Source of the DNA: Mytilus galloprovincialis | Taxonomy: Eukaryota > Mollusca > Bivalvia > Mytilida > Mytilidae | DNA: 64,000 bases | Direction: 5' to 3' | Assembly (NCBI RefSeq): GCF_965363235.1 | Contig: NC_134845.1 | Coordinates: 64,385,261-64,449,260, forward strand | Part shown: piece by piece, positions 10,641 through 24,060 of the stretch | Numbering within the stretch: position 1 is the stretch's first letter | Layout of the letters: each line of letters begins with the position of its first letter | Made by a program: the position numbers and the translations under genes | The notes under the pieces: model-generated | The model's input: the letters and a program-made list of their open reading frames with translations, nothing else | The model's database searches: none | Told to the model about the DNA's origin: nothing

Positions 10641-11372
10641 ATTAGTCCAATAGTTAACTTTTGTAGCCTTTATAATAGTTTTATTTAGTCTTAACTTTGA
10701 ACAATATATTTTTCATTCCGAACTTTTAACCTATTAATACATTGTATTCTCTAAATCTCCAATCATTAAAATGCTAGATTTTTATATTAAGATATTGTTT
10801 AGGAATGAGGAAAGAAGCCACATGGCTCTTTGGGTTTCTTTGATACAGATGATAGCAACCATGTAACTTAACAATAAGTGATTTGCATCCCCCACCGGGA
10901 TGTTGAATGGTCGTTCCCTTATACATCCCGTCATCGTGTTATTGTTATGTGCTTTGTCTATATGCCTTTTTGTGCTTCTTTGTTATATGTTTTTTTTGTT
11001 TTTATAGATTATAACACCATGTTGACTGATTTTCCTCGGAGTTCAGTCATTTTGTAAATTTACTTTTTGATACCTTTTGCTAGCAAACGATAGACAACTC
11101 TGCATTACTCTCATTTAAAAAAAAATGTGCACACTTAACAAAATAAAATTTAAAGTCTAATTGATTTAAGAATAGCTATGACAAATGTTTACCGAATAAT
11201 AAAAAAATCGGACTCTTCACCAGTTCACTATAAAAAGGATATACCGGAATGTAAAATCTAAATTGAAATTTGATGGAACTTCCTTGGTATTGAGGTCAAT
11301 ATGTAATTTTTCGAAATAAAAGATAAATTCTTTTGTGTAAGCAGAAGTATGCATTAATGAGGGTGCGCATAA
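10641..11372. other. Gene-free stretch
   Basis: Contains a fragment (about 11030-11065) of a dispersed tail repeat with the words tttcctcggagttcag. Otherwise nothing supported. Confidence 0.5.
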
Positions 11373-12358
11373 TATATGTAGGACTCAAATCTATGGTGGG
11401 TTCCAAGTCTATGGCAGATTTCTAATCTATGGTACATGTGACGTCATGCCATCCCAAATCTATGGTAGTATTTATAAAACCTAATCTATGGCAAGTTTTG
11501 TAATTTTCTAATCTATTGCGGATTTATGTTGCTTTCAAATCTATGGCAAATTTTGTGCAAACAGAATACAATGCAGTACATTTTTGACCAATGACTTGTC
11601 TAAGCAAGTGGAAATACTACAACGGGAGCATGTCTACAAACATTTGTGAAATAAACATTCCATAATGGTCAACGAAAAAAATAAATTCATATACCTTATT
11701 ACAGACTTCAAGATTAAAATCATATGCTCAGTAAGAAATTAACATTTTTAATCAGTGCATGGTACCTATTAACCTATTCATTAAACCAACTAATAGTCAT
11801 TTAACACACAAGAAGGCCGCTATTAAAAAAAATAACAAAATGAACAGTTTGAATTTTCAAATACATCTTTTTTTTATTTGATGACAATTTAAATCAAATT
11901 TGTATCCGGTAATTTTATCGTTCACTTTAGAAACTGTGCCAGCCGTAGACAGTAAAACTATTTAAACTCCTTTTCTAAAATATGCCGTACTCAAACATAG
12001 CGGTGCTCTAATTCATCGCGGGCATCGAATGTCACAGCTTATTTTGTCCCTCTTCTATATAATAGGTCACATCTTCCTTGAAACCACCCACAAATTGTTG
12101 TAAGGGAAATCCCTTCATCTTGACTGGTGTTCATATCTATGGGTTCCGCCATCGATAGCGGTAGTAAAAATGTAATATGGCGTTATTCAATTGTGACGTT
12201 ATATGTTACTCTTTCCACCAGATCTGCAATAGATTTGGAGAAAACATAAATCTGCCCGCATAGATTTGAGTTGTTTGGCGTTTGTAACGTCACATTTGCC
12301 ATAGATTAGGATTCTGCCATAGATTTGGAACCTGCCATTGATTTGAATCTTACATATA
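11373..12358. mobile_element. 986-bp inverted-repeat element with internal AATCTATGGCA repeats
   Basis: Flanked by CATAA on both sides (11368-11372 and 12359-12363). The ends TATATGTAGGACTCAAATCT and TATATGTAAGATTCAAATCA (inverted) match, and roughly 170 bp of each arm is built of diverged copies of AATCTATGGCA spaced 20-40 bp apart. The interior has no open frame. It is a non-autonomous DNA element whose terminal repeats look like clustered protein-binding sites. Confidence 0.75.
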
Positions 12359-12363
12359 CATAA

Positions 12364-12944
12364 CGAGACTCTCTGATTTCAAGTATACAAATTAGTTTGT
12401 AAATCAGTATCCATTCTACGAGGTAACAGATTCATATATCTTTTAAGAATGATAACCGTGATTTTTGTCAGCATTATCTAAGAGCATCGCTGATGTCTTG
12501 ACAACATTCTTTCTAGATAATTTTAGTAGGTGAATGATATTTTATATAAATCTTCGGAAAATTCATGACCTCGTGATCTCGTGCATGGAATGATAAAGTT
12601 TCTTGATAGAAGATATGTGGCCTTTTTGAAAGCTATAGATTTTTCTATAGTTTGAATTATAGAAAATCGCCGTTCGAAATGACTTTGCAATTTCTCTCTT
12701 TCAAAAAAAATACTCAAATTTCAATAAAGGTGTTTTTTCACAGCTCCTGCTATAAAACTAGAATCTTAAAATAACATTTAATATTTAATTAATAATGATC
12801 TATCTCGCAATTCAATGTTTTACAAATATTTCCTTGTTTTCAAAACTAATCTAAATATACATTTTTTTATCTGATTGATTTAGTATACATTATGTTGATT
12901 CACATGAACGTTTTCTTTTTGTTTACTTTCAATGCTTTTTGTAG
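12364..12944. other. Upstream region of gene A, no exon found
   Basis: Resembles, with many differences, the region before gene C (about 53200-53495), for example around caaatatttccttg. The signal-peptide exon expected upstream of gene A was not identified here. Confidence 0.45.
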
Positions 12945-13334
12945 CGGACGACTTTGTGTAAGGGAAACGAGAACTGGGTAAATATGTTTTATTATCTAAA
13001 ACTTTGAGAAGATGAATAGTTTGTCAGCAAATTCGGTAGATATTCATCATACAGAAGACAACGTAATACTACCAGTTATACCAGTTAGGACTTTTAAAGT
13101 TTTTTTGCGGTTTCAACCTTAAATAATGCATTATATTTATATTGGGACTATTATACTATTATACTAGTCCCAAATTTATAATAAAATTCGTTCGAAGATT
13201 ATATTACAAAATTGTTTAATTTTATTTACAGAATAGAACAGGTTTGTTGTTTCTATTTCGAATTCAGGAACGGACGCTGTGTTGGTAAGATAGTATATAT
13301 TTCAAATTATTTACTTCATGAATCTTGTTTGGAA

Positions 13335-13365
<31 letters not shown>

Positions 13366-16300
13366 AGTTTAGATTAATCCAGAAAAGTAATCAATATTTA
13401 TACATAGCCAATTAAGAACTGCAAAATTATCAAGCACCCAAAATAATAACCACAATTTTATTTACTATCGTATCAATCTTTATCTATACTTATTTGTACA
13501 AGTTATCAAGAAGTACGATTTAACTCGTGGAATCCATAAATATTATAAATGATGTCGAAAGTAAAGCAGAGAATATCAATAGAAATTTCTGAACAAACGA
13601 AAACTGTGTGAAATTTATCACCATTAGAACTAGTCTAAAGAAAGATGTTTTAAAATAATGATAGAATAATAATTATGAAAATTGGAAAATCGTTGAAACA
13701 ACTTGAAGACGGGTGAAAGATACCAGAGGAACAGTCAAACTCATAGATCGAAAATAAACTCACAACGCCATGGCTAAAAATGAAAAAGACAAACAGACAC
13801 ATTATAGTACACATGACACAACATAGAAAAATAAAGACTAAGCAATACGAACCAAACCAAAATCTCGGGGTGATCTTAGGTTCTCCGGGAGGGTAAGCAG
13901 ATCCTGCTCATCATGTGGCACCCGTCGTGTTAAAGAATTACGATTAAGAGAGATTCGGAAAATTATATCCTTCTATAAGATGAAGCAAATATATATACGG
14001 TTTGAATATTTGGTTACCTCAAGTATTCTATACATATGTTGATATTTATTCTAGAATGTGAAAGTGGTTTTTATTCAAAAGGCGGTAGACCTTGTTACAG
14101 ATGTCCAGAACCTTATTATGGATACAGATGTGGACATAAATGTGCATGCAGAACTACTGAAAGGTTTGTCTATATTATTTGTGTCTTCCGCTGAATCAAT
14201 GAAGGACATATACTACATGTATAACATATAATGTATTTAACTTGACAGTCTGAATATCGTTTGTCCAACTACGCATAATATGAACTATGCGATGAACATC
14301 ACTATATGTTTCGTATTCGAAATAACCATAAGGCGTTTTGTTTTACCTCTGTTCATCTTACCTCTTATCTTTGGACTAATTTGTGAGAGGTCCTTTCGCA
14401 AGATAGTTGTTATTAAGTCTTGACCTTATATTTCTTTACAAAGGTTTCTCTTATAATTAAGAGAATAAGGGGTAGGATGGAATATTGAAGCTCCACTATG
14501 TTAGTTGTTTCTAGTCACATGTTGAATGCATTTGTTTACAATCCAGTTGATGTTGTTTGATTGATATATTTTATGTAAGACTCCAGAAAAAAAAATATGT
14601 AGAGTAAGCGTTAACCTCAAACGATTTGAAGGTATAGTAACGTCGATGCGATAGTTATACTGTTGTTTGTGTTGTCGTCTTTTCCGTTTCGCTATTTCCT
14701 AATGTTCATATGTCAGTCTTCGATTTAGGAAATTTAAAAATCTTTTGTCAAAGTTTAAGGTCGACACGAACAAGTATAACCATAAAACTATTGACGATGT
14801 CAGAATAATTTTCCAGCATACAATACATTTAGTAGGGGTGGCTTTTATTTGCGGTCTGAGTGTTTGTTGGTGCGGTCCATATTTTATGACATATTATGAT
14901 TTCATGGTACTAGTTTTTATACGGGACGTTTAATGGTATACAAATGTCCGGTGTCCCTCCGTCTGTCCGTCCATCCGTTGTACCGTCTGTCCGGCGTAAA
15001 CAGGTCGCACCGTAACTTGAGAACGACTTATCCAAATTTTATGAAACTTAATATTGTTGTTTCAAATGATCTGTATACTTTTTGGTGGAAATAAAATAAT
15101 TTTTTTTTGAGTTACGGCACTTTGTAACTAAAACAGGGGAGTTTGTATTTTTTTTCAGATCTCGCACTGTATCTCAAAAACGATTTTTGAATATTGCTTT
15201 AAACTTTACACACTTCTTAGTTATATTAATCGTAAGATCTGTATACTTTTTGGTGATGATTTAAAATTTTATTTTTGAACTATTAAGCATTTTGTAAAAA
15301 AGGGGAGGTTTTTTTTACATTTCGCGACGTAGCTCAAAAACAATTTATGATTATTGCTGTAAACTTTACACACTTCTTTGTTATATCAATCTTAAGATCT
15401 GTATACTTTTTGGTTTTGATTCAAAATTTTATTTTAGTGATATTTAGTTTTTTGGTAAAAAAATAAAGGAAAGAGGGGGGGGGGGGGGGGAGTTCACATG
15501 TCCCGCCTTATCTCAAAAACAATATATGGTTATTCCTTAAAACTTTCTCAGAAACTATTTATGATTATTGCATTAAACTTCCACACCAGACGTCGGGCGT
15601 ATCATGCGCTCATGGCGCAGCTGTGTATTTAGTATTTATAACAACAAAAAATATCACTGCCAACATCTATAGTAGTGAATTTACAGTCATCAACTAAGAA
15701 CTAGTCTCTTCAATATATATACCCCAAGGTTGACCAGGAACTAGAAGTATGGTCACAACTTGTCTTCCTCCGACCGGCAGTTAAACATTCGCCAAAGTGG
15801 GGCGTCGCCTGTTAAGATGTGAGAGATGTACAAATTGAAGCCACGTCCGGTCCAAATGGGGACGTTAAATCCAATGCCTCATACAGAAGGTGCCATGCTC
15901 TTTGCACGTTAAGACCCGTTACAACAACTTTTTGAGGGGTGTGTTGGTGACCTGTTAAAAGGCTAGATTTCTGTTCCTATCCAACATACCTTCATTCCCG
16001 TGGCAGTTTAAATTTCTCCGACCTTAATCTCGGAAGCCTCTATTACAAAACCTACATGTTTTATAAACCGTTTATTTGTTTATTTTTTCAGATGCGACCA
16101 TGAAGTAGGATGTGTCCAGGTACTGATTAGCACAGAAGCTGTCTTACCATATGATCATACTAAAGGTATTAATGCTTATGTTCATTTGTTCTCCAACTAC
16201 AGTCCTGCCCAAAGCATAATCCTTCAACGCATAATCATGTCCATTATTAAAATCGAGCTTTATATGTATAAAGTAAAATCACAAAAATACTGAACTTAGA

Positions 16301-18784
16301 GGAAAATCAATTCGGAAAGTCCATAATGACATGGCAAAATCAAAATACAAAACGCATCAAAAAACGAATGGACAAATTATGATCCTTCATATTTTGAATT
16401 TCGAAAGAGAATCAAAGAAATTATTCAACTTTATAAGTATATAGTAGACACCTAAGAATAGTTACGTTCTTTAAAGTTTTATTTTAAAAGCTAAATATAT
16501 TTGTTCAAAAGAACTCCAGCGAAATGAAGCTAAACATAAAAGTCAATATTGTTATTCTAATTTATAACTGTATTAAAACAATAGAAAATATTAAAGCTCC
16601 ATCATAAGACACACACTTCATCAAAGATACAAAGCTTGTGAAATTCGTTACACAAGACGCGTATAGCGTCTACATGAGACGCGTATTTCGTAGACGAAAT
16701 ACGAGTAGATCGTCTACAAAAGACGCGTATTTCGTCTAAAAAGACTCGTATTCCGTCTACAAAAGACGCGTCTTTCGTTTTCACAAGACGCGTACTTCGT
16801 CTACACAAGATGAGTATTTCGTCTGCATGCTCGATCAAAACAGTTGGAAGGCCAATTAAATAGGAAATTATAGAGCATTTGCAAAAAGACCCCCCTCAAA
16901 AATTCTTAGTAATACAGAATGTGATTTCAGTGTTTTCATTTTTCATAACTGTTATAGTTTTGTACATTATGTTACAGTCAAGCTTAATTCAACGAGCAAA
17001 ATGTATTTGTACTTAAACCCAATTGTGACATTTTACTTGGTATAGATCTGCGGTACGAACATTATTATTAGATTGTACATAAGAAAATACCTGTATCAAG
17101 TCAGGAATATGACAGTTGCTATCCGTTCGTTTGATGTGTTTAAGCTTGTAATTTTGCCATTTGATTATGGACTATCCGTTTCCTCGGAGTTTAGTATTTT
17201 TTTTAAATTTTACTTTTATGCATTACAGAGTTGGCATCTGTTTTCGTTCTTATCGGTATCATGAGATCCCGAAGTTTTTGTTTTTATCTTGATTTATTTT
17301 CGTTATGGATACCTACAAAATGATTAGCAGTAATAACATTAATGACACAATGCGTAATGTGCTCAGTTTTTGCGTAATTTATATGTCGATATTGTCCAAA
17401 ATGTGCCTGCGTCTTCAGGACACGAACAAGTAAACAATATATATTCTGAGAGACTGCCAAACATGATATTTTGTTGGTAGGAATATACATTTGGCATTTA
17501 TAGGTATATAAACCCTCAGTGTAGAACTGCAAACTCTTGTTTTAAAATGCAATAACTGGGATGTTACCTTTCACATAGCATCGGATTAACATTCCTATTC
17601 CGACCGGATTCGGATACGTATCTATAATTCCTTTTTTTGTACATAACATGGTTGTTCTAATGCATCATCGTTTTAGCGTTCATTTTGATGGGTTGAAGTT
17701 ACTAATTTGCATAGTATCAATTCGCAATTGATGCTACGAAAAAGTATGCGAAAGCACGGACAACGTATGTCTGATTTTAAATGTATGAATTACTGTTGCT
17801 TTCTGTTAGTTTCAATAGAATGATGATATCAAACGCGTCGCCAGTAAACCTAATATGCGACAATCAAATCACAAATTGATGCCGTCGGAGCTTACAATTC
17901 AATACAGTTATCTCCCAAGTGATGGGCTACTTCTTTCTGACTGTTACTGAATTAAGTACCTCCTGAATTTTAAAATGTGCAGAATGTGATTATAGGAACA
18001 GGAGTTTTATAAAGGATGCCACCGACTTGTAATGAAAATCTTAACAACCCCAAAATATGATTTCTTCTGGAAATCTGTTATCTGTATTTATTCTTCTTAT
18101 AAATGTATACATGTGTAAAGAACAAACCAAGTGCTTCACAAATAAAGCAGGAATCTCATGTGCAAGCAAATACATTTTTCCATCTATTTCTTTAATACCG
18201 ACTCCTGACTGTAAGTCATATGATTTTTGAAAAACTTATAATTTAGTCATATCGTTAGAAAGCCATGAAAAAAAAACATGTCTTTTAGTTTTACACTATC
18301 AATATATTTCTAAACTTAAATAATAAACATACATCTTTTTTAATATTCTCATAAAAAAATATTTATTTACTCTGTAGTATATTTACATCTTTTGATAGGT
18401 ACTGCTGTTATGCCACTATCGCTACTTCACATCGTAAACATCAGCATTGTTTCGATATTATTTCTGCTACTAGTATGTGTCTCTCTTATGTATGTTTGTT
18501 GGAAATATGAAATATCTTGCAAGAAAAGAGAAAGAAGAACAGTTCAATCTAGCACAAATCATACCAATAGATCTCGAAACCATGCACATCAAGGAGAGGC
18601 TCACGAGTACGTTGAAATAGATGATGGAAGATTGAATAGGGGATCCTCAATATATTATATTCATCGCGCGAGAAACAGTGGAAGTTCAACTAGGGGTAGC
18701 GGCATTTGTGGAGTAGACAGTGACGGATATCTGAATCCCTATCATGCGCTTAAATCAAATGAAATCGAGATGGATTATGCATAA
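12945..18784 (+). CDS. Gene A: small MEGF/Draper-like single-pass receptor
   Basis: Exons: 12945-12977 (uncertain), 13232-13284, 14055-14163, 16092-16165, 18399-18784, all with AG/GT borders. The last four join in frame. The ectodomain holds VCCFYFEFRNGRCV, then [20 protein letters not shown] and [19 protein letters not shown], the C-x-C and CD-x-x-x-GC spacing of MEGF/Draper EGF-like modules. The last exon encodes a helix (about [20 protein letters not shown]), a basic stop-transfer [12 protein letters not shown] and a tail with HEYVEI, SIYYI and DGYLNPYHALK. YLNP fits a Grb2-type pY-x-N site and YVEI a general SH2 site; signalling is inferred. Exon 12945-12977 is 10 bp shorter than its gene C equivalent and does not keep the same entry phase, so the 5' end may be altered. 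No signal-peptide exon was found. Phagocytic or immune recognition is a family-based guess. Confidence 0.75.
13339..13365 (+). repeat. (GT)n microsatellite at the duplication boundary
   Basis: About 13 GT units. Sequence to the right is almost identical to the gene C copy; sequence to the left is not. The partner tract is at about 53760-53788. Confidence 0.9.
13690..13935 (-). mobile_element. Penelope-like tail fragment in gene A intron
   Basis: Reverse-strand copy of the untranslated tail of the Penelope-like family. The same fragment sits at the same place in gene C (54120-54360), so it inserted before the two genes were duplicated. Confidence 0.65.
14940..15620 (+). repeat. Tandem array, unit about 160-168 bp, gene A intron
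   Basis: Copies are marked by gatctgtatactttttggt at 15068, 15236 and 15396, each followed by a T/G-rich block and preceded by aaactttacacacttct. About three to four units. The gene C intron has more units (54890-55690). Confidence 0.7.
16650..16830 (+). repeat. Minisatellite, unit about 22 bp, gene A intron
   Basis: Around eight diverged units of GACGCGTATTTCGTCTACAA. The gene C intron keeps only about three (56607-56690). The reverse-strand open frame over it is a repeat artefact. Confidence 0.75.
17080..17225 (+). repeat. Dispersed tail repeat fragment
   Basis: Contains aagtcaggaatatgacagtt and tttcctcggagtttag, blocks also seen at 56940-57070, 45290-45420 and 61905-62030, often near Penelope-like sequence. 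Confidence 0.5.
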
Positions 18785-18863
18785 TATACTTCGCAATCAT
18801 GCACAGGAACCAGTTTCACACATACACAGGAGAACACAGTTTACTTCCAACTTCATAGATAAA

Positions 18864-18869
18864 AATAAA
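18864..18869 (+). promoter_or_regulatory. Likely polyadenylation signal of gene A
   Basis: AATAAA lies 80 bp after the stop codon, followed by a T run. The matching site in gene C reads GATAAA. A second AATAAA at about 19212 is kept in both copies. Confidence 0.5.
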
Positions 18870-19234
18870 GTTTTTTTTACTCTTATGTTTGTATAATTAC
18901 GTTTTCAACATTGCTCCTTTCTGTACTGTTACTACGTTGGTGTATGAAGGGTTATAAAAAGTACAGTATATGATATTGTTTGTAGAACGGCGCAATTTTT
19001 GTTAGGATGTTTATGATTATGCACATATCTTAACTATACCATACACGTTTTCCTATATCAATGAGAAAGACATCCTATATTCGAGTTGTACATAGTAAAC
19101 AAGGTTTTTATGGTGATGTTGTATGTTGCTAGTTTTGTAATATTGGTCGACATCATAATGATCTGTTGTAAGTGCATTTAGAATCGGTATAATTGCTAAT
19201 AGCATGATTGTCAATAAACTCATCATAGATAACA

Positions 19235-19335
19235 GGACTAAATTTTGTATATACGCCAGTCGCGCGTTTAGTCTACAAAAGACTCATCAGTGACGCTCGA
19301 ATCCAAAAAAGTTAAAAAGGCCAAATAATTGTTTG
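19235..19335 (+). repeat. GACGCGCG-type dispersed repeat
   Basis: Blocks tatatacgccagtcgcgcg and actcatcagtgacgctcgaa, also present at 59150-59235 and, diverged, at 26925-27000. Confidence 0.6.
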
Positions 19336-19435
19336 TATAAAACATAAATTGGTAAAATTGGCTTTTCCCTAAAAAAAAAAGGTAGTAGAATCCAAATTAT
19401 TAACATAAATAATAAAACTGTTTTATATTCCCTTA

Positions 19436-20095
19436 AGCCCTATTTTTACAAGGAAGAATATACATCCGGTAAAATGGTACAAATATGTTTATCTTTGATC
19501 GCTGACTTTGTTGCATTATAATTCGTTGTTTTTGTTTTGTTTAACAATGCCAAATGACCGTTAGTTATGGTACTTTGTCCAGGAAAATAAAAATCTACGG
19601 AGTATATATTGAAATTGTTTAATTTTTGAAACAATTAAACGATAACTGACTTTTATCGTTGGACTTTGCCAAGATCATATCAACCTGAATAACCAACTGT
19701 GTGATAAAACAATGGCGTATACGTCACACCGTATTCTTTTCATTTATATGTAGATACATGATTTGTTTCAAACTTAGACCACACATGTTAGATCTTTGAT
19801 TTTCCTCAGCACTCGAATTTTGTGCAAGTTAAATAAACACCCACTTGAAATCTCGAAAAAGCATATACAATGCAAACACGATACGTAAAACCATAAGCAA
19901 ATTGCTAATATGATTTTGAAGAGGGAGAGGGAGGAAAAAAACACGACACAATATTAATGTATACTTAATGAAAATACATCCGGTGCAATGGTTAAAATAT
20001 GTTAATCTTTGATTTCTAATTTTGTTGTATTATAATGCGTTGGTTTTTTTATTTGACAATTACAAATGACCTATGAGTTATTGTACTTAGATAAT
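19436..20095 (+). other. Downstream flank of gene A with a reiterated block
   Basis: The block aaggaagaatatacatccgg followed by a tttgttgcattataat stretch occurs at about 19450 and, diverged, at 19970. The same block follows gene B (41820) and gene C (59810, 60280), so it belongs to the ancestral flank of the family. Confidence 0.5.
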
Positions 20096-20099
20096 TAAC

Positions 20100-20460
20100 T
20101 TAGTTAATTTTACACCACTGTACCAGGTATGGGGAGGGTTGAGATCCCGCTAACATGTTTAAATTCCGCCACATTCTTTATTTATTGCCTGTCCCAAGTC
20201 AGGAGCTTGTAATTCAGTTGTTGCCGTTTGTTTATGTGTTACATATTTGTTTTTCGTTCATATTTTGTATATAAATTTTGCCGTTAGTCTTCTTTTTTGA
20301 ATTGTTTTGCATTGTCATTTCGGGGCCTTTTATAGCTAACTATGGGGTATGGGCTTTGTTCATTGTTTTAAGGCCGCAAGATGACATATAGTTGTTAAAT
20401 TCTGTGTCATTTGGTATTTAGTGGAGCGTTGGCAATCATACCACATCTTTTATATTAACA
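20100..20460 (-). repeat. Interspersed repeat R1 copy
   Basis: Reverse orientation of the 845-1240 family, ending at gcaatcataccacatctttt. Confidence 0.7.
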
Positions 20461-22309
20461 TAGACATCAAATGAATGATGCATTTTTATTCAACCGAAAG
20501 TAAAATGGCTAAACCTGGCTTATCTCCCTTTAACAGGATTAATTCCCTATTACAAATACATTATATTTATATTTTGTAACTGGTTGTTGCATGTACACCA
20601 ATATAAGAAATTAAAATTCCGCAAGGGTCCATGATTGGTCTAATAAAAAAGGCATATGATATTTCTATTTCAATGCGGGATACGTCTGATACTTAAGTTC
20701 TAGTTTTATTTATGTTCATTTTATTAAGACTTTTTAAAGATATTTCCGATATCAAGGGGTATGGGTTATACTGCATTTATTTTATTCTCCCAACCGTTCG
20801 TCCTTCAGTCCGTTTGTCTGTCTGTCATTCTGTTTGTTCTTTCATTTATCAAGTATGTTCGTCATTGCTTCCTCATCTTTGGTGAGCAGTGTAATAGTTT
20901 GTGCTGTAACATGTGACCACTCTCTGGACCAGTCAGAACATACTTCCTATTTGCGATACTGTGATTTTGCAATATGTTACATGAAAGTAATCTGTCACAA
21001 ATGATTGCAATAAAGCTAAACTCCACATGTAGTCGGCTGTGAGTTCAAACGTGTGAATTTTTTAAATATATTCCAGATACCTAATTATTTTTTGTCGGTA
21101 TTTTGTATAGTGATATAGGTTATGCTCAACACGACAGAATTATATTTCATTTGTTTTGGTGATTTATATTATAATGTTTTTAATTTTGTTGCTCAGTCTT
21201 TAGTTTTCCATCGATTTTCGTGTTTTGCCATGGAATTGTAAGTTTGTTTTCGATATGTGCCTTTGGTATATTTCCCTTCTCTTGTAAGACTTTGTCCTTA
21301 AACTTCCATTTCATTTTTGTTTTGTTTTGTCTCATAATAACCCATTGTGATCAGGTAATTCGATCAAGATTAAGAAAGATGTATAGACGTGCATATGAGT
21401 AGGAATATCACAGAGGTTGCATTTTATAAATACAGCTGTTTCTCAAAACACGCCTCTTTTGGGGAGATCTTGAATATTCATAGAAAATTAATTTTGTTTA
21501 CATACTGGTTCCCAGTTATGCTCTCTGTGTTCCATCTCACAGAGACATAACGTGGGAATGTTACCAGTAAATAAACATGTGCATATTGTTTACATTGAAA
21601 TATGTGGTAACCTTTCATACGAGGTAGGGGTAGTTAAGAAAGTTAGTGTTAGTTTAAACTCTGAGAAGTTCAGGACATATAAACGTTTGTACATAAATTA
21701 GGCCGTTTTCCGTTTGAATTGTTATATATTTGTCATTTATGGGCCTTTTATTCTGTCCAAATGGGTTAAAGATTTGAGGATGTTGATACAAATTCGAAAT
21801 AAAATGACTGAATCGATATAAGAATATTCATACTATATATATCTCCATACTCTCAAATGTCACTTTACATCTGTCTAGACAAATATATTTTTGTTTAATC
21901 CTCACTTTCCAAAATGACAAGTCATAACAAAGCACGTTAATTTTTTGGGGCTACACAGTTCATAAAGAAAGTTCTTTCCAACCTTTAAATGCAATTATAT
22001 AAACAATCAAAGCCAGCCAACTTATGCTACACAGGGTAGGCGTTAATCACATGTTTATTCTTAAAAAACACTACACCAATATAAATCTTTTTCTTAGTGC
22101 GATAGTAGACAAATATTTGGCATCTCTAACCTCTACAATAGCGCTTTGAATTTTTAATATTTAAAAAAATGATTCTCTGAAAATAACGCTATTAAGATGG
22201 TCGATTTTTGTTTGTATCGACAACATATTTCTTACAAATGAGGGAACAATTCCGAGGAAAACTAACTGTGTTAATCTTCTGTCAAGCTTTTCTAGGTAAA
22301 TGAGCCAGA
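20461..22309 (+). other. Gene-free duplicated flank
   Basis: Parts match the far copy: 20460-20710 with 61090-61340, 21000-21410 with 62040-62470, and 21411-21680 with 59338-59612, the last in a different order. No exon was supported. Confidence 0.5.
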
Positions 22310-22890
22310 ATCAGTAAAAAAACTTTTGTTATCATTCGACATCACATTATGCTACATTGATGATGTCCTGGATTTTGATACCTTTGTGAAACAAATCTTT
22401 CCCTTCGAACTGGAAATAATTGATACTACAGATGAAGTGAAATACTAAAATATTGAGATGTAAGAAATGGCTTGAATCACAAGTTTGTATTTCCTTTCGT
22501 AAATTTTACGGACAGTTGGATGACCGTTATGGAATATCCGTTTCACATATAATATCGTTTATGCTCATAATGTCGTAGCTTCAATCCAGTTTCCCTCACG
22601 AATGTGACCTACCGAAGTAGGTTTTTACCGGGGTTGTAAAATCATGAGCAACACGACGGGTGTCGCATTGGGAGCAGGATCTGCTCACCTTCCGGAGCAC
22701 CAGAGATCACCCCCAGTTTTTGTTGGAGTTTGTGTTGCTTAGTCTATTTTTTCTATGTTTGTTTTGTGTAATTTTGTTTGGCTGTTTCTCTTTTTTCTTT
22801 TGTAGCCATGACATTGTCAGTTTATTTTTTTTATCAATGAGTTTAAATGTCCCTCTGGTATCTTTTGATACTCTTTTAAAATGACATGCA
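22310..22890 (+). mobile_element. Penelope-like retroelement fossil
   Basis: Forward strand carries a YIDDVL segment, the FPFELEIIDTTDEVKY segment and the untranslated tail with gagcaacacgacgggtg. 5' truncated and decayed. Confidence 0.65.
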
Positions 22891-24060
22891 ATCAAAAGAC
22901 GCAATGTACAGAACTAATTGAGCTTGTAGATACGGAAAACTAGTTTAAAGTTAATACAAACTAATAAATAAAAGCATGCCCTTCTAAATTAAAGAATCTA
23001 TCAGTACACATCCAACACATTATGTGTTTTGGCTTCATAAATAATCCGACAATAGTTGTATGATCTTGTAAAATGTCCAATATATAAGTAGATGAAATGG
23101 AGAGGACGGAAGACTATAGATTTAAATAGCAATAAGCATTAAGTTGTGTTTCAATTTAACAAAAACAAATGTTTGTAAAGACAAAACTATTTTCATTATG
23201 AATAGGTTGACCATCATCGAATATATGTGTCACTGAAGACCGGTATATGTGTTGATCATCCGAACCACATTCTCGTCCCCTTTTCTATGATATGTTTATC
23301 CTTACTGTGCATGATATATCTGATTGATATAATAGCATTAAGGTCAGTTTAAAAGCACTGCTGATTTTATGATTTACTGACTTTAAATAGAGCATCTGAG
23401 CTAAAATAAAAACAAACTATACTGATTATTTTATTTGGTCGAGTTGTTGTCTCTTTGACACATTCCCCATTTCCATTCTCAATTTTATGATTGTTGTCTT
23501 GTTGAAAATATGCAATTTAGATCAAGAAGCAGCAATTTGTTGCTTTACCAGTACTTATTCATCACTGCCAATTTATGTCAGAAAGTATCGTGTTTAACCC
23601 CGTCACATTGTTGCGTCTGTCCCAAGTCAGCAGTTTCTGGCCTAAGTAAGTCTTGTATGATTTAAAATTTTAGTTTCTTGTGTATATTTCGGAGTTTAGT
23701 CTAACGATCGTTATCATTGAAATATTATACATCGTGTTTAGTTGCCAGCTGAGGTACGCCTCCGGGTACGGGAGTTTCGTGTTGAGGGCCTTTGGCTGTT
23801 GTTTGCTCTTTGGTAGGGTTGTTATCTCTTTGACACATTCCCCATTTCCATTTACAATTTTATCAACAAATTTCTCAGAAATACTAGTACGATTCATAAT
23901 GTCACAATATTTAATTCCGAAACTACAGTTTTCCTGCAAGATAAAACAAACATTTATACACATTTGCATTATGCCCGTGATTTATCAATTTATAATCGAA
24001 ATGTAGTTCCGTGGTTTGACATGATAACGAGTCTTAATTCACATATCACCCTGAACTAAT
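22891..24060 (+). repeat. Segmental duplication, distal part (copy 1)
   Basis: Aligns with 62930-64000. The stretch 23490-24060 is nearly identical to 63430-64000, while 22960-23480 is more diverged. It includes repeat R2. No gene. Confidence 0.65.
23440..23860 (-). repeat. Interspersed repeat R2
   Basis: Reverse copy of the family seen forward at 39855-40130. Shared words include cacattccccatttcca and ctccgggtacgggagttt. Confidence 0.6.

Noticed and set aside
16650-16830. Possible CRISPR-like repeat array
   Set aside because: Units are contiguous and diverged with no spacers, and the genome is animal.
16602-16838. Reverse-strand open frame of 78 codons
   Set aside because: It is simply the translation of the 22-bp minisatellite.
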